Assembly (NCBI GenBank): GCA_945897765.1 | Contig: CAMDGP010000056.1 | Location: 1 to 10,247 of the forward strand | Direction: 5' to 3' | Origin: Chitinophaga pinensis | Lineage (GTDB): Bacteria > Bacteroidota > Bacteroidia > Flavobacteriales_D > Crocinitomicaceae | Length of the DNA: 10,247 nucleotides | Position numbers and translations under genes: made by a program | Part shown: positions 6,808 to 10,247 of the stretch, piece by piece | Layout: each line of letters begins with the position of its first letter | How positions within the stretch are numbered: position 1 is the first letter of the stretch | The notes under the pieces: generated by a model | Told to the model about the DNA's origin: nothing | Databases searched by the model: none | The model's input: the letters and a program-made list of their open reading frames with translations, nothing else

Positions 6808-7248
6808 GTTTTAAATTATTGATTGTTAATATATTAAATACATTTTAACAAAAATACAAACCAATAATTCACCCAAAATTCCAAAAAACCAAACCAATGA
6901 AATTAAAACCTGTGCGATTAACACTATTAAACGTTCGTTCTACTTCGCTCAATTCCACTTTAATTGTTATAATTTTATATTTTTCTTTAACAGGCAGACA
7001 AAATGCTAGTGAAGGAAATCTGAAAAACGAAGAGTTCAATAATAGCAAGCCCATGGTCAGTTACGCAGCTTAAACCTTTAATGTAGTTTAAGAATTTTAC
7101 GCCCCTTAAAGCAGCAGCATTCGCCAGTTGTCGAACAAGTCCTTTTTAATTTTCTTTTAATATTGAAAAAGATTTATCGAAAAGCAGGCAAAGGCGCCAA
7201 ATTAAATGATCAATCTTTCCTAACGAAACCAGCTAAAAAAAAATCACG
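6808..7248. other. gene-poor 441-bp stretch with weak open frames
   Basis: Between the GH3 terminator and the stop of the radical SAM gene nothing is confidently coding. Open frames exist on both strands: a plus-strand 58-codon frame at 6897-7073 (listed separately), an overlapping minus-strand frame of about 61 codons at 6869-7054, and start-less stretches of about 50 codons on each strand across 7000-7250. The part 7090-7150 is less AT-rich than usual spacer, which could mean a decayed gene. No hairpin plus T-run serving the minus-strand radical SAM gene was found, though nine A (plus strand) lie just past its stop. Confidence 0.5.
6897..7073 (+). CDS. possible small membrane or exported protein, 58 residues
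   Basis: An ATG at 6897 opens a frame of 58 codons to TAA at 7071-7073. The product would have a basic start (MKLKPVRL), one hydrophobic stretch at about 20-31 (STLIVIILYFSL) and a polar tail, as in a short exported or single-span protein. A near-match promoter box (TACATTTT) lies about 55 bp upstream. Against it, the frame overlaps another open frame on the opposite strand, I recognise no family, and ORFs of this size arise by chance. Treat as hypothetical. Confidence 0.22.
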   Translation: MKLKPVRLTLLNVRSTSLNSTLIVIILYFSLTGRQNASEGNLKNEEFNNSKPMVSYAA

Positions 7249-9108
7249 TTAACTCACAAGAAACCCTTCAATCAAATCTCTTGGATGCGTAGTCACATCA
7301 ACCGGGAAATCAAACCAAGAGGACAATTGCTTTTCAAAACCTGATTTATTCAAATAACTGTTCAAGGCTGCATTAAGTCCATTGGTATACTTTTCATGGT
7401 CGGCTCCTTGCGGGTCGAGGTGGATTAAATCATTTTGAGCGAAGCCCTCAAAAAGAGGACCTGTAATTTCAATTCCAAATTCGTGTGGATTTAGACCGAT
7501 TGGGCTATGTGCAGTTGCTGTAAACAAATGCCAAAACGCCGATTGAATGCAATTTTTCTCAAAAAGCTGCCTCACCACTTCTAAGGAATCAATCGTTTCT
7601 TGCTCAGTCTCCGTTGGAAAACCATACATCAAATAAGCGTGTACAAAAACACCAGAGTTTGAAAAATTATGTGTCACTCTTGTAACTTGAGCAATGTCTA
7701 CCCCTTTTTTCATCTTTGCCAAAAGCCGATCGGAAGCAACTTCCAATCCACCTGTAACCGCAATGCAACCAGCCTTTGCCATGAGTTCGCACAACTCGGC
7801 TGTAAACGTTTTTTCAAATCGAATGTTGGTCCACCAAGTAATTGAAAGATTGCGTTTGAGCAATTCTAAAGAAAGTGACCGTAACATTTTCGGAGGTGCA
7901 GCTTCGTCCACAAAATGAAAACCTGTTAATCCGGTATCTTTTATTATTTTTTCGATTTTATCCACCAATTTTTCGGCAGTCGTGTTTTGGTAATTCCCAA
8001 TATAATCAAGGCTTACATCGCAAAAGGAGCATTGTTTCCAATAACACCCGTGCGAAACAGTTAATTTGTTCCATCTTTTGTCGGTCCACATCCGATGCAT
8101 TGGGTTCACCACATCTAAAAATGAAATGTACTTTTCATGCGGTAAATCAACATAGCTTGGAGCTGGTAACTGCTCGTGGTGAAAGATTTTATTGGGAATG
8201 TGATTTTTATACACCACTCGATTATTTTCTAATATAAACGTTCTTTCCAACTCGTTACTACTGATTTTTCCTTCAATCAACTGCAGCATTTTTAAAATCG
8301 GTCCTTCACCATCGTCTAACGAAATAAAATCAAGGTAATTAAAAATGCGTGTGTCTTCAAGGCTTCTCAATTCTGTATTGCAATAACCACCTCCAAAAGC
8401 AATGTAAATAGCTGGATAAAAATCTTTTATAAATTGTGAACACCTCAAGGCAGCAAATAAATTACCAGGAAAAGGTATCGTGAAGCCTATTAAATTAGGT
8501 TCATACAAAAGAATTTTCTCTTCTAAAATCCGCAGCATTTCCTCTTCAATAAGCGTCGGTTCGTAGTGTAAAAATTCATCTATTTGATTGAAACTACTGG
8601 CTGATCGTGCGATTTGTTCTGCATATTTTGTGAAAGCGAAAAACTCATCAATATTGGCTTGAATAAAGTCTCCAATTTCTTCAATAAAAAGCGTCGCATC
8701 AGGTTTTGCTTTGTCAATGATTCCAGCATCACCTTCCGCCCACTTAATCGCTTTATTCACCTTTGCTAATCGGTGCCCATTAGGTAAAAAATAGGGTTCT
8801 GCAATTTTAAGTGCCGTTTCTAAATCGTGTTTTTGTAAAAAACGAATCACTAAATCTACCTTCGAGATATATAACTGCTTCATTTTTTTAACACCTGGAA
8901 AAATATTACTTCCAATGGCGTTTGCTTCTTTGAAAAGCTGCACCAAAAAATCACTTTTAAACACCGAAGTAAACAGCTCAATACTTAAGTCGCAATGTGA
9001 AACTGAGATGTTATGTTCATCCAAAAAACCTTTCAGATAAGAGGTTGCAGGATATGGAGTGTTTAGCTGTGTAAATGGCGGCGTTATGAGTAGTAACTTA
9101 GTTTGCAT
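7249..9108 (-). CDS. radical SAM protein with N-terminal B12-binding-like domain
   Basis: I take the ATG at 9106-9108 (MQTKLLLITPPF), giving 619 residues; a TTG two codons upstream is also in frame but overlaps a promoter-like box. Positions below count from that TTG, so subtract 2. Residues about 5-45 and 200-280 read as the Rossmann-like fold of B12-binding radical SAM enzymes (LLITPP, GFTIPFPGN, FGGGYCN, FISLDDGEGP), with a helical insert at about 50-200. The cobalamin DxHxxG motif is not visible, so B12 binding is uncertain. The radical SAM core, about 350-560, has cysteines 357, 362 and 365 in HGCYWKQCSFC, i.e. CX4CX2C, not the common CX3CX2C. TGGLE (454-458) and MYGFPTET (497-504) are other core motifs. 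It uses a [4Fe-4S] cluster and SAM; the substrate is unknown. It stands alone on its strand. Confidence 0.88.
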   Translation of the reverse strand: MQTKLLLITPPFTQLNTPYPATSYLKGFLDEHNISVSHCDLSIELFTSVFKSDFLVQLFKEANAIGSNIFPGVKKMKQLYISKVDLVIRFLQKHDLETALKIAEPYFLPNGHRLAKVNKAIKWAEGDAGIIDKAKPDATLFIEEIGDFIQANIDEFFAFTKYAEQIARSASSFNQIDEFLHYEPTLIEEEMLRILEEKILLYEPNLIGFTIPFPGNLFAALRCSQFIKDFYPAIYIAFGGGYCNTELRSLEDTRIFNYLDFISLDDGEGPILKMLQLIEGKISSNELERTFILENNRVVYKNHIPNKIFHHEQLPAPSYVDLPHEKYISFLDVVNPMHRMWTDKRWNKLTVSHGCYWKQCSFCDVSLDYIGNYQNTTAEKLVDKIEKIIKDTGLTGFHFVDEAAPPKMLRSLSLELLKRNLSITWWTNIRFEKTFTAELCELMAKAGCIAVTGGLEVASDRLLAKMKKGVDIAQVTRVTHNFSNSGVFVHAYLMYGFPTETEQETIDSLEVVRQLFEKNCIQSAFWHLFTATAHSPIGLNPHEFGIEITGPLFEGFAQNDLIHLDPQGADHEKYTNGLNAALNSYLNKSGFEKQLSSWFDFPVDVTTHPRDLIEGFLVS

Positions 9109-9111
9109 GTG

Positions 9112-9119
9112 CAAATATA
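9112..9119 (-). promoter_or_regulatory. candidate -7 box for the radical SAM gene
   Basis: On the minus strand this reads TATATTTG, a full match to TAnnTTTG. It ends only 3 nt before the ATG at 9108, so if it is used the transcript would start at or near the start codon and be leaderless. No -33 element is clear. Confidence 0.3.
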
Positions 9120-9506
9120 AACAAGATGGAGGCTTTTTTGGGTGAACACATTCTTTAAACTAATAAAAAATCAAATCATATTTACTACCCAACAAAAAAG
9201 CCAATTTTCAAGCTTTTAATTTCTTTTTTCCACTGACGCTGACTCAAATAATTGTCCAGTAGTCATTTACAACTCGTAGCGAACAATTTAAACTCCTTTC
9301 TGAAACTGAATTTTGGAGTACGACAGCTAACGGGAAAAAAACTTAAAATTACCAGTTTCAGTTCTGTATCTTAAAACTAGAAAATCACGGCCAAATTTTG
9401 TTCGCTAATATTCACTATTTAGAACTCACTTCGATTAAAGCTTTATTTTGAAATTTAGACTATTTACGTAACAATTGCGAATACTTAAAAGGTGAATAAA
9501 TTCCCC
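9120..9506. other. 387-bp spacer between ftsY and the radical SAM gene
   Basis: The main content is repeat copy B at 9265-9483. The part 9120-9264 is AT-rich with no gene, hairpin or clear promoter; a TTTGGGTG at 9137-9144 is the reverse complement of CACCCAAA at 5389-5396 beside copy A, possibly coincidental. No terminator with a T-run was found after the ftsY stop. Confidence 0.6.
9265..9483. repeat. nested inverted-repeat element, copy B
   Basis: This is the second copy of the element at 5166-5390, in the same orientation. The outer arms are TAGCGAACAA (9277-9286) with TTGTTCGCTA (9398-9407), perfect over 10 bp. The middle arms are CTGAAACTG (9300-9308) with CAGTTTCAG (9353-9361), perfect over 9 bp. 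The central 7-bp stem of copy A is not preserved, and the interval between the middle arms is 3 nt shorter. Translation in the frame that is open in copy A meets several stops here, so the element is not protein-coding. It lies downstream of ftsY and upstream of the radical SAM gene. Confidence 0.78.
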
Positions 9507-10247
9507 CTAATCCGCAAACAAAGACTCCACAAATAACTTTCTGTCAAACAATTGTAAATCATCCATTTTCTCACCAACGCCAATATATTTCACAGGGATT
9601 TTCATTTGGTCAGAGATACCAATGACAACACCACCTTTTGCGGTTCCATCCAATTTCGTAACTGCCAAGGCGTTGATGTCGGTTGCTTGTGAGAATTGTT
9701 TAGCTTGCTCGAATGCATTTTGTCCTGTTGAACCGTCTAAAACCAATAAAATTTCATGAGGCGCACCAGGAATTATTTTTTCCATTACGCGTTTGATTTT
9801 ACTCAACTCATTCATCAAATTCACTTTATTGTGCAAACGTCCAGCTGTATCAATAATCACAACGTCCGCATTGTTTGCTTTAGCTGATTGTAAAGTATCG
9901 AAAGCAACGCTAGCTGGGTCTGCGTTCATTCCTTGTTGAACAATTGGAACGCCTACTCTTTCCGACCAAATACTTAATTGATCTACTGCCGCTGCACGAA
10001 ATGTATCTGCTGCACCTAAAACAACACTTTTTCCTGACTTCTTAAATTGATGCGCTAATTTACCAATTGTTGTTGTTTTCCCAACACCGTTTACACCAAC
10101 CACCATTATCACATAAGGATTTCCGTCAGCAGGTTTGTTATATTCTAAATTTCCGTTTTGGTTAGAATTATTTTCTTCCAAAAGAGAAATGATTTCTTCG
10201 CGCAGGACATTATTCAATTCATCCGTCCCTAACACTTTATCACGCGA
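9507..10247 (-). CDS. ftsY: signal recognition particle receptor FtsY (C-terminal part)
   Basis: The frame continues through the right window edge, so the N-terminus is missing; 246 codons remain of an expected 310-330. A GTG at 10233-10235 is in frame, but upstream codons (SRDK) stay open and match the FtsY N domain, so it is not the start. Counting from the window edge, the end of the NG-type N domain (1-40) is followed by the GTPase domain: P-loop GVNGVGKT (51-58), DTFRAAA (81-87), DTAGR (133-137), TKLDGTAKGG (197-206) and GVGEKMDDLQLF (223-234). The DTFRAAA and GTAKGG forms, together with the FtsY-type ending, separate it from Ffh, which also has a Met-rich M domain absent here. FtsY docks ribosome-SRP complexes at the inner membrane and releases nascent membrane proteins to SecYEG in a GTP-dependent way. 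Confidence 0.96.
   Translation of the reverse strand, partial: SRDKVLGTDELNNVLREEIISLLEENNSNQNGNLEYNKPADGNPYVIMVVGVNGVGKTTTIGKLAHQFKKSGKSVVLGAADTFRAAAVDQLSIWSERVGVPIVQQGMNADPASVAFDTLQSAKANNADVVIIDTAGRLHNKVNLMNELSKIKRVMEKIIPGAPHEILLVLDGSTGQNAFEQAKQFSQATDINALAVTKLDGTAKGGVVIGISDQMKIPVKYIGVGEKMDDLQLFDRKLFVESLFAD

Noticed and set aside
6869..7054. Minus-strand 61-codon open frame
   Set aside because: It overlaps an open frame on the other strand, has no recognised family and no promoter, and its length is within chance expectation.
6897..7073. Possible tmRNA, because the frame ends in TACGCAGCTTAA, like an ssrA tag end (SYAA-stop)
   Set aside because: There is no GGGG-type 5' acceptor end with TTCGAC and no T-arm or CCA 3' end, so the likeness is limited to a few codons.
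7694..8237. Plus-strand open frames opposite the radical SAM gene
   Set aside because: They lie entirely antisense to a well-supported gene and have no recognisable domain.

Overview
The window looks like chromosomal DNA from a low-GC member of the Bacteroidota, most likely a flavobacterium-type (Flavobacteriales) organism. The reasons are the AT-rich intergenic DNA, the absence of clear Shine-Dalgarno sites, Bacteroidota-type TAnnTTTG promoter boxes in front of several genes, and the gene families present. The lineage call is inference; there is no rRNA or other taxonomic marker here.

Layout. A C-terminal gene fragment with two calcium-loop-like motifs (1-348, +) converges on a two-gene minus-strand unit, a short DtxR/MntR-type metal-dependent repressor (2734-3144) followed 23 bp later by a secreted S9 prolyl-oligopeptidase-family peptidase (380-2710). 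Diverging from the repressor is a small Gre-like protein (3315-3767, +), which nearly abuts a convergent coiled-coil J-domain-like protein (3775-4941, -). A 672-bp gene-free stretch follows, holding a hairpin, a nested inverted-repeat element (copy A) and short direct repeats. Next is a NagZ-type glycoside hydrolase family 3 lipoprotein (5614-6759, +) with a clear intrinsic terminator. A further 441 bp up to the next gene hold no confident gene. A radical SAM protein with a cobalamin-binding-like N-terminal fold (7249-9108, -) is separated by about 400 bp, containing copy B of the repeat, from the C-terminal part of ftsY (9507-10247, -), which runs off the window edge.

How the genes fit together. 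This is mostly a patchwork of housekeeping and accessory genes, not one pathway. The repressor and peptidase are the only likely operon. ftsY serves membrane protein targeting, the GH3 enzyme cell-wall or amino-sugar turnover, the Gre-like protein possibly transcription, and the J-like protein possibly chaperone recruitment. I see no defence island, prophage, CRISPR array, complete insertion sequence or tRNA. The most notable non-genic signal is the pair of about 220-bp diverged repeats, whose inverted arms are conserved while the DNA between them has drifted.
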